Source: Baylisascaris procyonis
Taxonomy: Eukaryota; Nematoda; Chromadorea; Rhabditida; Ascarididae
Assembly (NCBI GenBank): GCA_037389465.1
Contig: JAZARR010000171.1
Location: 3,472,001 to 3,536,000 of the forward strand
Direction: 5' to 3'
Length of the DNA stretch: 64,000 nucleotides
Positions 39,543-55,200 of this stretch are shown piece by piece. The notes beneath the pieces were generated by a model. The model was not told the DNA's origin. It saw only the letters and a program-made list of their open reading frames with translations, and did not search any database. Each line of letters opens with the position of its first letter. Position 1 is the stretch's first letter. The position numbers and the translations under genes were made by a program.

Positions 39543-42500
39543 TTATTTTTCAACATCATATCCAAGAATTGGTGCCAACCAATATTCGATCGATTCCACC
39601 GATTCCTCTTTACGAAGCGCGTAATCTTTCACCTAAATTTGCATAAATAACTTCCTCTTAATATCTAAGAATCAATACAATAAGAAGTCCGAGCAAATAA
39701 ATTTGAATTTAATTTACTTTTCCATAATTTGCATACGCAGCAAATGTGAACTTAATTATTTCTTTTGCAATTCGTCAGTTTTTTTTTGCACTTTTGCATT
39801 ACAGAAATAAATATATTAAAGGGAGTGGGGGGGGGGGTGCGAGACGCTTTAAGCTATAGCAGTGTTACTTTGTTTAGCCTATCGAAATGGCTCTAATATT
39901 AATTACAGTTAGATGGAGGGTCTATATTGTTTTGTTACGGTGGAAATTCAGTTAAACTACTATATAATGGCATATTTGAAAGTAAAAACTAAACTGACAC
40001 TTTTACGTTTTTTATAATTTCCATACAAAGCGTAGAAAATGTTTTTTATAATATAAACACTGATTTAAATATTATAAAAGTTATAGTATATTATCAGCAT
40101 TAATGCTCATTGATCTTTTTATTTTCCCTTTAAAAAATATCTGTCAAATCGGCTGACGTCTAAAAAAGTTGCAACTTTTTGGAATTTTTTGGAATTTTTT
40201 CGGGTAATTGTTCATAATAAGAAGAAATAAATGCATCGCAAATATAGCACAAATAAAGATATATTTGGCTATATACCTGATCCTGATCAATTTTTCCAAC
40301 TGCAAAATATTTTGATTGTGGATGAGCAAAATATAAACCACAAATCGAAGCGGATGGTTCCATAGCAAAACTTTCTGTTAACTGAAAATCACTACGATAG
40401 TATTAAAGCCTTTTCAACAGTTAAGTTATATTCAGAAACAGGAAGAAAGAACACATCTTATCAAGGCGAATAATTGGTTAAAATATATAAAACAGTTTGC
40501 TTAGTAATTTAAATATTTCAGTGATTAAAAAACAATCAGAATTGGTCTATGATGCGATGATGACTACAAACGATCGTATCAAGGATCTGCTGCAGTAAGC
40601 ATAATGCATCTAATGTTGGCCTAGAACTATGGCACTGCTCAATTCTATGAACGACGACGTACTTATGTTCCTCTCAGTGCATCATTGCGTTGATATTTGT
40701 AAATAATCTATAGAAAAGAAAATAGAAACACATTTATCGAAAATAAAAGAAAAGAAATTAATAAAAAGCAATCATTCATTTATAATGATATAGAAAGAAA
40801 AAGGAAACACCAAAAAATATCCTCTTGCGGTCACAGTTTCCATGCAAAATGTCTATGACATAATAAGGAATTCATAATTGCCAGTACTTATATCATACCG
40901 TAGACGATGGGCTCTTGAAATTCTCGTTTTTCTGCGTTGATAAAATCGTATCAATTTTATCAGCATGTAATTTGCTGGTGGATTTCAAATAGATCTATGA
41001 TATCATCTCCTCCATCGAATGTCACATATAGGAAATGGAATGTAATTTTCACAAATAATAGAATGAGGATTGCGTTATCAACTCGTATATTGAGCAGAAA
41101 TCAAAAATTCGGATTAACTCATATTTCATAATCTCGGGAACTGTAGCTGTTAACTGTGTGAATAAAATTCACACTAAAATTACGCATAGTCTTTGGATCT
41201 ACTCATTTCTAAATTCATTGATTTATTCTTCATTGCAATAAATTCGCCTTATAATATGTCAGCGACGATTAAAATAAAACTTAACTTACTTTGATACCAG
41301 CTAGATTTTCCGCATCTAGTAATCTCCATAAGGTCACTTTCTCCGTATGATCCGGTTGGCTTGGATATCCCGGAGCTGGTCGAATCCCCTTATATTTTAT
41401 GCTTAATAGATCAGTTGTATCTAGATCCTCGTCCAACGAATATCCCCATAGTTTACGTCGAACCTACAATATCATAACACATACCACGAAAGAGATATAT
41501 TTAAAGCGAAGACGACAGATACAGATAAAATCCCCTCCATAACATTTTTTTCAACATCTATCTCCCAAAATTAAAAACACTTATTTCTTCATAAACGATG
41601 TAAGAATAGGCTGGTGGCGATTCACTGACTAGTTTTCACCACTTCGGGGGAGAAGAGGAGGATTGAATCATCACTTTCGACCACTATGGGAGATCATAAA
41701 ATGGATTGTGAAAGAAAAAGAAATTTATCTTTATGTTTCTATGAATAACTCACTTGCATATGTAAATATTCAGCCATTGCCTCCGAAAGACGGTCAGCGA
41801 GCGCTTTCACCTGAAAAAGAAGAATACTTCCTTAAGATGTTAGTAAATAAGGAGTTTTTTAAAAAGGGTCAACATATGCTAATGAATTTTCAATTTCTAT
41901 GCTTTCAATTAAATAAAACTGCAGCGATTTGTATGCAAATGGAAAAACACCCATATGATCATCGCTGTATATATATGTGGGCATATTTATCAGTAAGTCA
42001 AATGCATATGTACATTATAACTGTCGGACCAACCAAATCCAATAATTAGAAGATGATCTTTTGAATGACAATGAACCAATAAACTAATCTCAGAATGAAT
42101 GATGCTAGTTGGCAACATTTTCGAACGATTAGTCGAAGGTTAGGACAAGTAAAAATTCCAAATATTAAATAGCTGTTAGAAATTTCGTACAAATTGAAGG
42201 TGGAAGAAGATAGATTCAAAAACTATTTGTTTTTATATACTTCAAACAAAATATGCAACATTTAGAGGTAAAGATTGGCTAAAAAGTTGCAATGGCTTAA
42301 AAGCGATCCCACTATAATCTTAGATGTCATCCAAGTAGGCAACAAATTTTTTCACCCAAACGAAGAGGTACTAATCCAAAGATTACCATAATGCTTGAAT
42401 AATCATCGAAACGATCCTTTTCGAGTGCGTTACATAATTCCCTCGATCCAATACCCGCCGTACATGCGAATACACCCATATAATCGGTGGGATGTGAGTA

Positions 42501-44533
42501 GTCACCGGGTGCCACAAAATCCGATAGGCACATACATGGTTGATCGTATTCCTTATCACACTGCTGTCGAAGACCAAACAAACTGCGAAATATTTACAGT
42601 TTTTAAGTTTCTAGGATGAATGAACAAACAACACCGAACGGTTAAATGAATAAATTTGAATGCAAATTGATAATTTATTCGCTTCATTTTTGTTAGAAAA
42701 GGCAAAGGTAAAGAACCCTTTCGTTAGAAAATTAATAAAATTCTATATTTTTGAAGAACTTCCGGTAAAAATTTTTGTTATAACTGCAAAAAAACTTTCA
42801 AAAATCACCTACGTTGCAGTATGTCGTCTCGTTTCATGATCAAATATGAGAATATCATCTCCATGCGCGCAACATTCGAAAAATGCAATCACAGCCGATG
42901 CTTTCAATTCTTCTTTATCGATAAGGCGATGAAGCGTCACTTGTGCATCCTATAAAAACAAATATACAAATTAATATATAAATATGGAATTTATATATGG
43001 AATTTCTAAAGTCATCTACGTTTTTCGACCAATTAAATAAGTACGTTTGCTCAAATTTACTCAACAAAAAAAGGTCCCAAAATCTGCTAGGCTGCACTGC
43101 ATTTCAGGTAGGTCAATTACCTATAGGATGGTGCACTTCTCAAAAAGAGTATCTTTATACGTTATCAGGAGCTTCTGTAAACGCAAATCGAACCCGTATT
43201 GAGGCAAAACGAAGACTTATTTAATTGTGAGCTATAATATACGACTGATATGATCGGGTCAATAAACGGCAGATACTCTGTAATACTATGCGGCTAGATA
43301 GCGGTAGTGGCAGAAAGTCAACCCAGCAGAACTTCTGTCACAAATTTTAATCTACATTATAAAAAGAAATCACATTTTCAGACGGGATTATTGCACGATA
43401 CCGATGTTCACATGAACCACCCATTGTAATATTAAAAGATGTGACAAATCATCGTTCAATAGACAAACAGTTTTCCTAAATTGAGATGACCTATAACAGA
43501 CATATGACATATAATACACATATAGAATGTGAAAATCTTCAACTATACATACATCAAAAACCTTTCTCGCCTCGGCACCCACATCATCGTCGTTGAATAT
43601 GCGTGGATAATTGCGATTCGGATATTTGCCTCGAAGTTGCCAAACATCGAAGAATGGCTTCCAATCAATGAACGATACAACGAGATTCAAATCGAATTCT
43701 TTGAATGCTTTTCGACCAAGAAATGTTGGCTTAACTGAATTCATTATCTTTTTTTTATTCAATCAGATTTACATACGACTGATAAGTGAAAATAGCTCTA
43801 ATCTTCCGCAGAAGGAACCTTGTTGTTAACTCATTTTTAATAATTTTACATATTTGGACGCTCATATAAATATCTGCTATACATCAATATATTCCAAATA
43901 TCGATATCAGGCGTTATGACGAATATAGAAGGAGAATTGAGAAATGGACAGTATAATATTTAATTTCTACAATCATCTCAAAGCAAAAAACATGGTTTAA
44001 GATTATAAATTATTACAAGACAATAAAAGAAATAATTAGATTGTGTTTAATTATGCAAAAAAAAAAACAATGGAAAAATTATTGAGAGGTTTATGAAAAC
44101 AATGAAGATGCGATTGAATCCATAAGCGTAATCAAGACACCCATTTGATGGGAATCTTTCAGATCGTGGAAAATTTCAAATTGAGCAATTTAAAAAGTTT
44201 TAAAAATACGATGAAAAACAACTTCCTGCAAAATTTCCTTCAAAATTTTTGTTGGAATTTCTTCGAAGGATTCGTTTCAATAACCTTTTCCTTAATTATT
44301 CATTTTTCATCTTTTAGTTTATTGTTCTACCGTTACCTTTTTGAGTAAGTTAGCGGCTTACCTGGTTGAAAATGTGTGAAATCGAGTTTTAATGCTCGAT
44401 TTCTAGCTGCTTCCAGAGATACAAATCGACGTTCCTTTAATGACTCGTAATGTTCAATACGGACTTCTTCATATTCTTCCAATATATCTGCTAAGAATTC
44501 ATCGCGTGTTTTTGAATCACATAACGATGAACA
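39543..44533 (-). CDS. MTR: Methionine synthase exons 18-25: linker and AdoMet reactivation domain
   Basis: Exon 18 is the linker ([20 protein letters not shown]). The activation domain follows: [131 protein letters not shown] and a tail [14 protein letters not shown]. The R-xxx-GY AdoMet motif is intact. This module reductively remethylates oxidised cobalamin and docks methionine synthase reductase in animals. Exon 22 is only 57 nt. Confidence 0.94.
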
Positions 44534-47500
44534 CTAAAAAAATTCAGTTCATTGATAAATAGATGAACGAAAATAAATATTTAGTCCAGAAGCGCATTTC
44601 GAAGAACTTTTCTTTAGAAAGCTGCGAAAAAACAAAATAGAATATCGCAATTTTTAACAGACAATCTCAAATTAAACATCAAATCCACTCTTAAATTCCC
44701 ATTTTTATTAAAATGAACTATAGAAGAAACGAAAGATCATCAAAAATAGTCGAAACGTTATATGTCAAACTGACCAATATTGCATTAAATGGAGTATTTA
44801 AAATGCAGATAAAAATACAGTAATATCAGTTCGAAATGTTGAGTATCTATGATTAAATTAATACGAATGATATATATGAATCAAATAGTTAAATAGAAAT
44901 AAATAGTGAGTAAGTCTGAATTCATAGCTTCAAATCTGTTCAGAAGTATTCTTTGAAAAACTAATTGACAAATGACAAATAATATATAGTGACAAGAGAA
45001 AAAGATCAATAATAAAGGATTCAGAAATTCGAAAAACATCACAAAAGTTTAAAAAAAAATTGAATTACTTACAGCGACAACAGTTTTCGATGCATCAAGG
45101 CAATGTATAACAGGTCCACTATAACGAGGTGCAATCTTCACAGCGGTATGTGTCTTCGATGTGGTTGCACCACCAATCAAAAGTGGTATCGATAAGCCAG
45201 CTCGTTGCATCTCTCGAGCAACATGTACCATCTCGTCCAGGGATGGTGTAATTAGACCAGAACATCCGATGAAATCTTAATGGAGAGAAATTTAAAAATT
45301 AGTCAAGTAATTAGGCTCTAGGGCATATAAACTGCATCATTTAATATATTTTTAGCTCAAAAGTAACATAAAGGCAATGTAAAGGTTCGAAATTACACCT
45401 TGAACTCCTGGGCCAAGCTATGCAAACGCAAGACACTAATTTTGGGAACTAGGATACGTTCCTCAGACAATTTCTTGCAGATAGGAACAAAACTAGAGAT
45501 ACCTTAACAGCAAAATTAATTTGATTCGAACGCAAATAATAACTTCCAATATTTTGTTTTCGAACATGACAACTCAAATTATTTGATTGAAAGAAATGGC
45601 ATCAACAAAAAATACAGCAGCATTCATAATTGAATAAACAAAAAAAAAACATCAAAAAGTAAAAATTCATTATATCCAATATTATTATAAGTCATTTTAT
45701 TGTTCAAAATATAAATAAACATCAAATAGTGTTTGCTCGGCTTGAAATGAATTAGCGCTAATCAAATAATGATTTGAACGTTTGGAATTATTGCTGCAAA
45801 TAGGATTCGAATTTTAAGTGCCCTTATCTATTCTTTTCCTGAATGTTCAAGTTACGATAGTTTCCGGGTACAGTTTTATAACAACAACAATAACTATAAA
45901 TAAAAATATTATATAAATAAGGTTCATGATGAATAGATTAAATAACGTGAACAATTCAATGCAAATGTGAGACGTCTTTTAATTATATATAGATATCTAA
46001 ACAGGAAAGCCAACATCAAAACCTTAGCAACGATAACATCAGGGCATAGCAACCGACCAGCTTTCTCGTCAATAGCTGTCTTGATGATCTTCTCACAAGG
46101 GGTCATTACGCCTAGATCGATCACTCTGAAGTTATTACATCCAAGCACGACTGCCACTATATTCTTGCCGATATCATGCACATCACCTTTCACCGTTGCA
46201 ATCACGAATGTACCTTGATATGGACTCTGCAATCATTCCCACTCTCGAACAAAATAACGCAAAAACATTAGCAAATTGTTATTTATTACAGGAAATTTAT
46301 GGCACACAATGCCTTCTTATATGCACTACTCATAGGCTAGAAAGGAATAAGTGGTATTATCGGCAAATTTATAAGAAAATCCTCTCGGAGAACAGAAAAA
46401 CTAAACGATCCCTTTGCCTCGATGAACCTTGTTCTATTCGATAACTCCCAGTAACTTCCCTTCAATCCACATATCGAATTACACATTAAACAATCAGTAC
46501 AGCCTTATCATTTTAGCAGGAATTGATATTATTTCGATAAATATGCAAATAATTGCATATTGCATAAGAAACAATGTTCTACAATCGTACTTAAGGAAAT
46601 ACTACGCAGAAAACATAGTAAGCAATTGAAAGACATTCTCCCGTAATGTGAAGTTCCCACAAAAATTCCTTATTTTCTTGCCAAAGCTACACCTCGCGTT
46701 ATCATAGTCATTCCGATCGCATGGGAAATTCAAGATTAAATAGTACCCACATAGAATATATGACTCGTTTATGGTAGAAACAAATTTTTGCGATATAATC
46801 TGAACTTACAATGGTATCCATATAAGATAGATTAACCTTCATGACCTTTAAATTAACCTTTTTTCTCTATTTAAATAAAAACGTCGAAATTTTTCGTATA
46901 ATAAAATTGAGAAAATTGAAATAAACGGAAGGAATTAATAACCTCACTGGTATCGGTGACTTTATTCTTTAAATTCTCTTCTCTCTCTTTATCCATAAAT
47001 GGAATAAGATGAGCGACTGCTTTCTTCATAACTCGTGCAGATTTTATTACCTTCAATAAAACAGCAATTATCAATTTTTATACTGTGAAGATCAAATTGG
47101 GAGTCCTTTATTTGCATTTTTTTACATAATTTGATTCGATAATATCGATAGATCAAGTTCAGCCACTTGTTAAAAATTCTTTTCCTCACTTTAAATTATA
47201 GGACAGCCTTGCTTTAAAAAAAATCCTGACCAACAAGTCTATATCGCACAAATAAATTTATATAAACTTATCTTATGATATTTCATTGAACTCTAAATAA
47301 GCTCTCATATAAAAATTCCAATTTCATTCAACGTTACGAAGTGTACTGCGATTCCCAATATTCCAGAAATATTCGGCTTATTTAGCTACCTATAAAAATT
47401 ATTCCACTTTATTTATATAAAAATATAGTACCAATTCCAAGAAGAATAAAGTGTTTAGCAGCAAAAATACTTCGAATAAAACATTCAAAATATTAATTGC

Positions 47501-49193
47501 AGATTAATGAGCGGAATATAACACAAATAATTTGAGAGCGTTTTAGAATATAACACAATTTAAGACCATTTTAGAATATAACACAAGTAATTTGAGAGTA
47601 TTTTAGTATATAACACAAGTAATTTGAGAGAATTTTAGTATATGACACAAGTAATTTGAGAGGATTTTAAATGCACATTTCTATGAGATTTGGCATGAAT
47701 GCTTTTGATAGCACTTGGTAAAGCTATAAACAAAGCAGTAAAACGATATAGCATATGATTATGAGAAATGATGAGTGAAAAAAAAAACAACTTAATTTGG
47801 TTAGTATTTAAAACAGCAGTAAGCTTGAGATTTTCGAAATGAAACTTCTATAGTTATTGCTAATAATATTAGTGAGTTATAAATCAAAGGCCATAAATTA
47901 TTTAAATCGCTTTGAGCATTGAATTTAAATACCACCCAATCAAGAAATCCAACATACTATAATATGGAACATATTTAAAGAATCACATTCAAATGGCATA
48001 GCAGTCTAAAATAGTTATGAAAATGAATGATGTTTAATTACCTGTGGTAAGAACATTTTACCGGATCCGAACAATTCGCCAACCACTGCCATACCCGCCA
48101 TCAACGGTTGCTCGATGACATTCAACGGTCTTGGGTATTTACTCGTATTTTGTCTTGCCTCTTCAGTATCTTCGACGATATACGAATCGATACCCTTCAA
48201 ATAAAAAGAAAACATTGTATAGTTGCAGAATGCTGTTATAAATTTTAATATATGCAAATATTGAAATTCTTATAAACAAACAATGCTGAATAACTAAATC
48301 CTAATCTATAATTTTTAACATTTTTTAATTAGGTTTGAATTTCGATGATTATCATTGAATTGAAGAAGAAGATTTGAGTAAGAAAGAGAATATTACTTAT
48401 GCAAAATGCGATACATTTAATGCACTAACAAAAAACATTTACAATAGTTTCCTGAAACAACCATATATTTTAAGTTGAGAGTTGGGCACATGAACGTAAT
48501 GGAATAGGATCTTGAAATTACTTCAATTGTTTAACATCACTAATATGCGAATGAATCTCCTATTATGCAAAAATTAAGAGCGTCCCGTTGATGATGTGTA
48601 CCAATTCATTATTGCTTTTCAAAAATTATATCACATTTTTTTACCTTTCCAGAATGTGTTCAACTCTTTTTTTTTTAAATGAAAGTTCTCTCATCTAAAT
48701 TTATAACAAAATTAATGCGAAACTTGTTTAAAATAATAGGTAGCGATACATTTAAGTTTAGTTCGCGTTTACCGGTTGGTCTGGCAACTTTGTAAGCAAT
48801 CGACCGAGGAGATTCTAATTAAATATGAAAATATTTCAATAGGTATACAGTCTAACAAAAATAACTGCTAATGCACAATGTAAGGAAATAGCCAACTTTC
48901 CAACGTTTCCTTTGAAGCATTTCAACAGGATATACGAATGAAAAAAAAAATGTTCTCTTATATTAAATTCTTCTAGAAAACTGCAATAACAAACCTTTAC
49001 AAGCGCATATTCGAGTCTTTTTTCAACGCTCTCTTGTCGCCATGAATCGCACTCAGTTTGCGCCTTCTTATCGCCGCTTACTAAATCATGTGCCAATGCA
49101 AGCATTTTCTCGGTCGCATTCGAATCTTTATTCCACAATAAGTCCTATAACAACAACTTCTCTAATCATATACTTTCATTTCCTTTAAAATTA

Positions 49194-49263
<70 letters not shown>

Positions 49264-52200
49264 CTAAAGATATTCTATTCATTAATATCTTCCTTTGTTA
49301 TACGCTATCACCTATGCAAAGCGGACCAATGTACCATTTTAAATGTTTGTGTGAACCAATCTGTCCGACAGCTTCGATTAGTGGGCTACTAAAGTTGCAG
49401 AAATGAAACCTTGCTGGTATAAGCCAGTACATTTTACATGAGAGAATAATCTACGCCAGATTTCAAGTTGACTTAACGAAATTGAAAAATAGTCAGATTT
49501 AAAAAAAAAAATGAGTGGCAAAATTTGCATGCAATTAGCAATTGATCAAATTGCAATTTACGTCAATAAGAACGCAAAAAAAAGGGATAAATAACTACTC
49601 TTTTATTGGTTTTGCGAAATATAAATCCAGTGTTGCGTATATTTTATCATTTGTTGGCAAATGTTGCTGAGTGACTTAATGAGAAGAACCGAAAAAGCAT
49701 ATGTCCTGTTAGCCCCCTCGTGCGCTTCTGCATCCGTTTTGAATCGTAGCAATCAAAATTAGAGCTTCAAGTGCAACCCCTTCCAACCTTTTTAGCCGCC
49801 AGGCCTACCCAACGTCAAAAACCGATTCAAGTGAGAAGCGCAGCACTGCAAAGCTTGCTTGACCTTACACTCCATATTATTTTTTTTTCACAGTAGATCA
49901 AACAATTACCTCACAAAGTTTCAGCAGATCAGGTCGTATATCGGTATATAAGGGTAAAGCACCGGCATTAACAATGCCCATATCCATACCAGCTTTAATA
50001 GCATGATACAAGAAAACGCTATGCATAGCCTCTCGTACTGGTTCCATGCCTCGAAATGAAAATGAAAAATTTGAAACACCGCCCGATACAAAGCATCCTG
50101 GCAAATTTTCCTGAAAATTATGACAGTCACGCAATCGTATAAAACTTTCATAGATGTTTTGTAAGGTTCGGCTAGTCGAACAGATGGATATGGAGGCACT
50201 GCACTGCTAAATAGCTATGCCCAAAAATTCGATGGGTAATTTTTAGAATCAGATTTCCCAAGATCTGATTAAAATCATGAAAAATAGAATCTGACAAGAA
50301 TTTTGCAGAAACTTCATCAGTGAGCAATAAACTGTCCTAACCGGAATGTGCAATGACAGCAGCAATTAATTTTTTTTTAGCAGATTTCCAACTTTCGTGA
50401 TAATTTCCCAAAACATATTCGCTTCCCACCACTTCTGCATCTCATCTCTTTGCAGCATTAGCCCATAAGTTGTAGAACTTGAACCGGAAATAGGGAAACC
50501 GTTCCACCGCTTCCTGCCCATCACTCAATTATGAGAGCGATTTTTACTAATTTTTGAGTTTTTGTTTTTTTTTTTTTTTTTAGAGAAACAACATATGTGA
50601 ACTGAATAATTTCATAGACAATAAAAACAGTACTACAGATTGAGATGAGCCAATAAAAAAATATAATAAGGAAACCTTAATAAGACGTGTTCCTTCGATA
50701 AAATTAATGCCATATTCCGAATGTTCATCCATTCCGGTAGCAATAGTGAGTATATTTGGATCGAAAATAATATCACAAGGATCAAATGCTGCCTCTTCGA
50801 TTAGTAAACGATAGGAACGCTCACAGATTTTATATTTACGTTCAATATCGGTCGCCTAAAAATAATAAAATAAAGTTGCTAAATAATAATATTCTTCCCT
50901 TATAAAGCAGCAAAGACTGAACGCTTTGGGCTTGGCCAATAAATAAAGATTTAGAGAGTGACTAATTTTATTTCTAACTATACAACAAATTCCTTATTTA
51001 AGCGCTTATATTTCCTAATCAGCAATAACCGTTGGAACTGCAATGAGATAACAAAACTAATTTAGCATTTTATAGGAAATTAGTCAAAAATTGCTTCTTA
51101 TCTGCCCATCATTTTCTTTTTATGAGGCGCCCATATGCACTGAATCATTCCTTTTTGTATATTCTTTGTTTACTATTGTTATGCAAATGACATGCAGTGA
51201 ACTTTTTTCATTCACTTCGTTGTGTTATAAATACGAGCATCTCTACTTCATCTCTCGGTTGTCGGAGGAATTTGTCATTAATTCTCTTCTCTTGCCTAAA
51301 ATGAAATAATCAAACCTTTATTAACGAAAAATTTCGTAGCATTTTTTCTCAATCAATTGCTATTCCACAAAGATCGCCTTTAATCCGAAGAACGTAAAAT
51401 ATGCTGGTCAGCAGATTCTCCTATATTCTTTGTCTACATTCTTTGATACACTGTTAACTGATGTTCTCCACTAAAAAGAAACAACATTCCCCATACTCCC
51501 TCCCCCCGTCGACAAATCAAAAACTCGTCAGTACCAATATTCTTCTTCATCAATATATAAAAATATATGAATAATAACAGGAAAATGCTACCTGGCCTTC
51601 TTCATCGAAAGCCATCACGACCAATGCGGCACCATATCTCTTAATGAGGCGTGCTTTTTGCAGGAAAACCTCCTCGCCCTCTTTCAACGAAATTGAATTG
51701 ACAATGCATTTGCCTTGACAGGATTCCAGGCCCGCTATTAGCACTTCAAAATTCGACGAATCCACACAAATTGGTACCTAAAATATTCATTAGAAGATTC
51801 GCCTCTTTCTGTATTTTCGTTTTTTTTTTCCGCAGAACAGAGTGAAATTATTTATGAAACTTACAAGAATACGATTAAAAAAGTGTTTATAAAGGAATTG
51901 TGGATGGAAGAAATAAAAAAAAGATTAAACTTGAGGGACATAATTTGAGTTAAAGCGCTCATATCTGAGAGCAAACAATGACAAATCAACTAAACCATAT
52001 TAATTTTATATAATCACAAACAATTTTATATAATCATTCATAGTTAATTGAAAGATTTTAAAAGATCCCATAATTACATCCACAAACTATGAATAAATAA
52101 CTGCCTCAAAATAATTAGTAATCATTCGATAAATTGATCAGTCAGCTGTCACTAACTGCTGTAATACCAATACTGCTAAATAAGTGCAAAACAAATATCC

Positions 52201-55200
52201 TCGGGAAAATCGGACGTTTCGATCTGCTTTACCTTATATAATAGGCTTTTATTAAGCTTTCGTCAACGATAGATTACATAATTTGGCATGTTTCCAATAA
52301 ATAATTTTGGCAATTTATCAAAATATCTGCTAAGAAACTGAAATGAAATTATGAACCTCTACGATAAGCAAAATAGATAAACTCGATACAACATCGCAAT
52401 ATGGTCAATCAATAAAAAAAAAAATTTATTGAAAGAAAAGAAATTAACTAAAAAAAATTTTTCTCTTCGAATATATTAGGAAAAGAGTGCAATTTTTTCT
52501 GTTCCTTGATTACCGCAAAATTCTCAACAAAACGGCTGAGGAGAGATCAACTATAATCTTTCATTTTTCTAATAGATTTTTATCGTCTATTGTTTAAGTC
52601 GATGAAGATTTTGTTAGATATTTTTAAATAGAAGAAAAAAAAAACGAATAGAAAGAAATATACACATAAAGACGAAAAGAACGTCATCGTTCCATCTCTT
52701 TTCCACTTCTCCTTTCTTTTTCTTGTTCTTCACAAATATTATCTCTTTTTATAAATGTGTACCTCTCTTTTTTTCAATATTTCCTTGCTATTTTAACTGT
52801 AAGGTTAAGCTTATAAAAAATCAAAACAATACAACTCTGAGTAATTTAAATCCCCATATTTTTTCCCTAAACGAATAAATGGGAAAATTTCCAAAGTACG
52901 AAGAGTTTCGAGAAAAACTGCCTGGAGATGGTTAAATGAAAGGTTTATAAAGATATTCATTAAGATAAACCTTCGCAACATCCGGTTCCGATGCAATTAA
53001 TCGAAGAAATTTAATCATCGTGGAGGGTCCATCGAGAAGTCCATCATCCACATTTATATCTAATATTTGAGCACCATTTTCCACTTGTTTACGTGCCACA
53101 TCTATCGCATCCTAATAAAAATCATCTAATAAGTGAAAAAAAAGTTCATAAAATATGGAAAAACAAAGAAGCGAAAATCTGCAGGAATAGAATTTAACAC
53201 GAGAAAGTCAATAACTCGAATCTAGTAATTAGTACTTCCTTATCGAAAAAAAAATTATATTTTCAAGAAAAGAATCGATTCTTCAATCATTGTCATATAG
53301 GTTGACATTAGAAACACTCAAAACGCCTCTAAATTTTATGAAGAAAAAATTCAACAAATTTTTCAATAAAAAAAAAAAAACAACATCACTTCGATATAAA
53401 AAATTTTTTTGACAGTTATTCGTCTTCAACTGATAAGTAAATTTGCTGTCAATATTGTTATCTATCACACAATCGGCATATTGCGTTTCGGATTCAAAGA
53501 ATTCAAAAGAACAATTGCAATGCATTCGAACAACCGGAAGTGAACCGAAAAAATAGTGTGTCATCTGTTGGAGACAACATAAAAAAAGAAGCGTTGAGTG
53601 GTTCTAAAAGAGAAACTACATGGCTGACTATTGGCTGGGGGACATTTTCACATGTCATTTGCATATCCTATAATTTTCTCATTTCCGCCTACTCTTTCCA
53701 ACAAACAACTTTTTGTTACCATTCAGCTGCAACCCGGTTCCCCTTTGACTTCTGGAATCTGGGAAGCGACATGCGACTACACGTGTGCATTTGTTTCTGA
53801 CGTGAAGTTTTCAAATAGAAGAAACTTCGGTTTACGAGACTGCAATCCCTAAGTCTCAATACCGCAACTTTTACAATAGATAACATATATGTCAACCACT
53901 CCTCGCTCTAGAAAATTCGCTAAACGATCAAACTTATTCGTATATAAGGAGGCGTCAATGGACGAAATACGAGTGTATCATGCTACCTATGGTGTTACTC
54001 AGAGGTTCAATCGCCTTGATCTTCGAGGAAAATCCATCTGCTACATTCTATCGGAACAAGTTATCTGTTAAAACTTCATAAATCGCCCAGTCGCTACGTT
54101 GAAAAAATTTTACCAACCTCATATTTGTTCTTTTTAATGAGATTACAAAATCTTCTTGAACCAGCCACATTGCAACGTTCACCAATATTAACGAAATTAG
54201 TGTGTGCTCCAATAAGAAACGGTTCTAGCCCAGCCAGCATCATGTAGCCACTATTGACAGACGTCTGTGGCTTTCTTGGCACAACGCCTTTCACCGCACT
54301 AGCGATTGCTCGAATATGATCCGGCGTCGTACCGCAGCATCCTCCAACTATATTCACCTGAAACAACGGCTTAGTTCGTGAAGACGCGGGGATGATAACT
54401 GATAATCGCGAATTCTATTCCAACTTATGACCAAAGCTTTTACTTAATACGCTATAAATTGGACGCAGAGTTACTTCATTATTCCTTTCAGCAGAATTCT
54501 AGATTAAACAGTGCCTCCGACCACCTTTGCCCTCGAATATATACCCCCCGCAGGAAGAGGAATTTGAAAAATCTTAGAGTGTTTGTTCGCGACAGATGGG
54601 AGCCACAGCTGTCCCACTCTCTTATGGGGATGATGATTCATCTGTACGATGGCGACAGCACGGATAAGCTTCTATATGCGAACTTTAGTTTGCTTTTGAC
54701 CAATGTAAGACGTCTCAAAGCTTTCCATACGCGTAGAAACAACGGAGACAAAATCGCTCTTGCACCTGCCAGACGTCGCGACCGCCTACGCAGGCTGCCC
54801 GCTTCCCTCGCCTATGCAGACCTTTTTTTCAAACAGAAAAAGAACGAGAGGCTATGTCACCTTTCATCACTTTTTAATTCCGTCAATTATTATTTATTCC
54901 AGGCCCATGGGACCAATAACTTCTGTGTAATAATAACTGAAATTAATTCTGAACAAAAATTGATAGGCCTCAAAATGCGAGGTTATAGACAAATTCGAAT
55001 TCAAGCTTTCTGCATGACGAGATTTAAAGGAACTAGATAAATTAATTTCAGAATTGTGGTGATTTTAATGCTTCAAAAGTAACCACCATATGCTGTTCCA
55101 AACATTACTTGTTGACCTTCCAATATTTCAATTATCCATAAATCTAAAATTGAGAATTTTAGGAACATGCTGTTGGAAAATCAGCGCATCTAAAAGAAAA

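Noticed and set aside
41663..42049. 128-codon plus-strand open frame
   Set aside because: It overlaps methionine synthase exon 22 on the opposite strand and reads as its antisense plus AT-rich flank.
47515..47669. CRISPR-like array
   Set aside because: Units are directly adjacent with no spacers, in a eukaryotic intron; this is a minisatellite.
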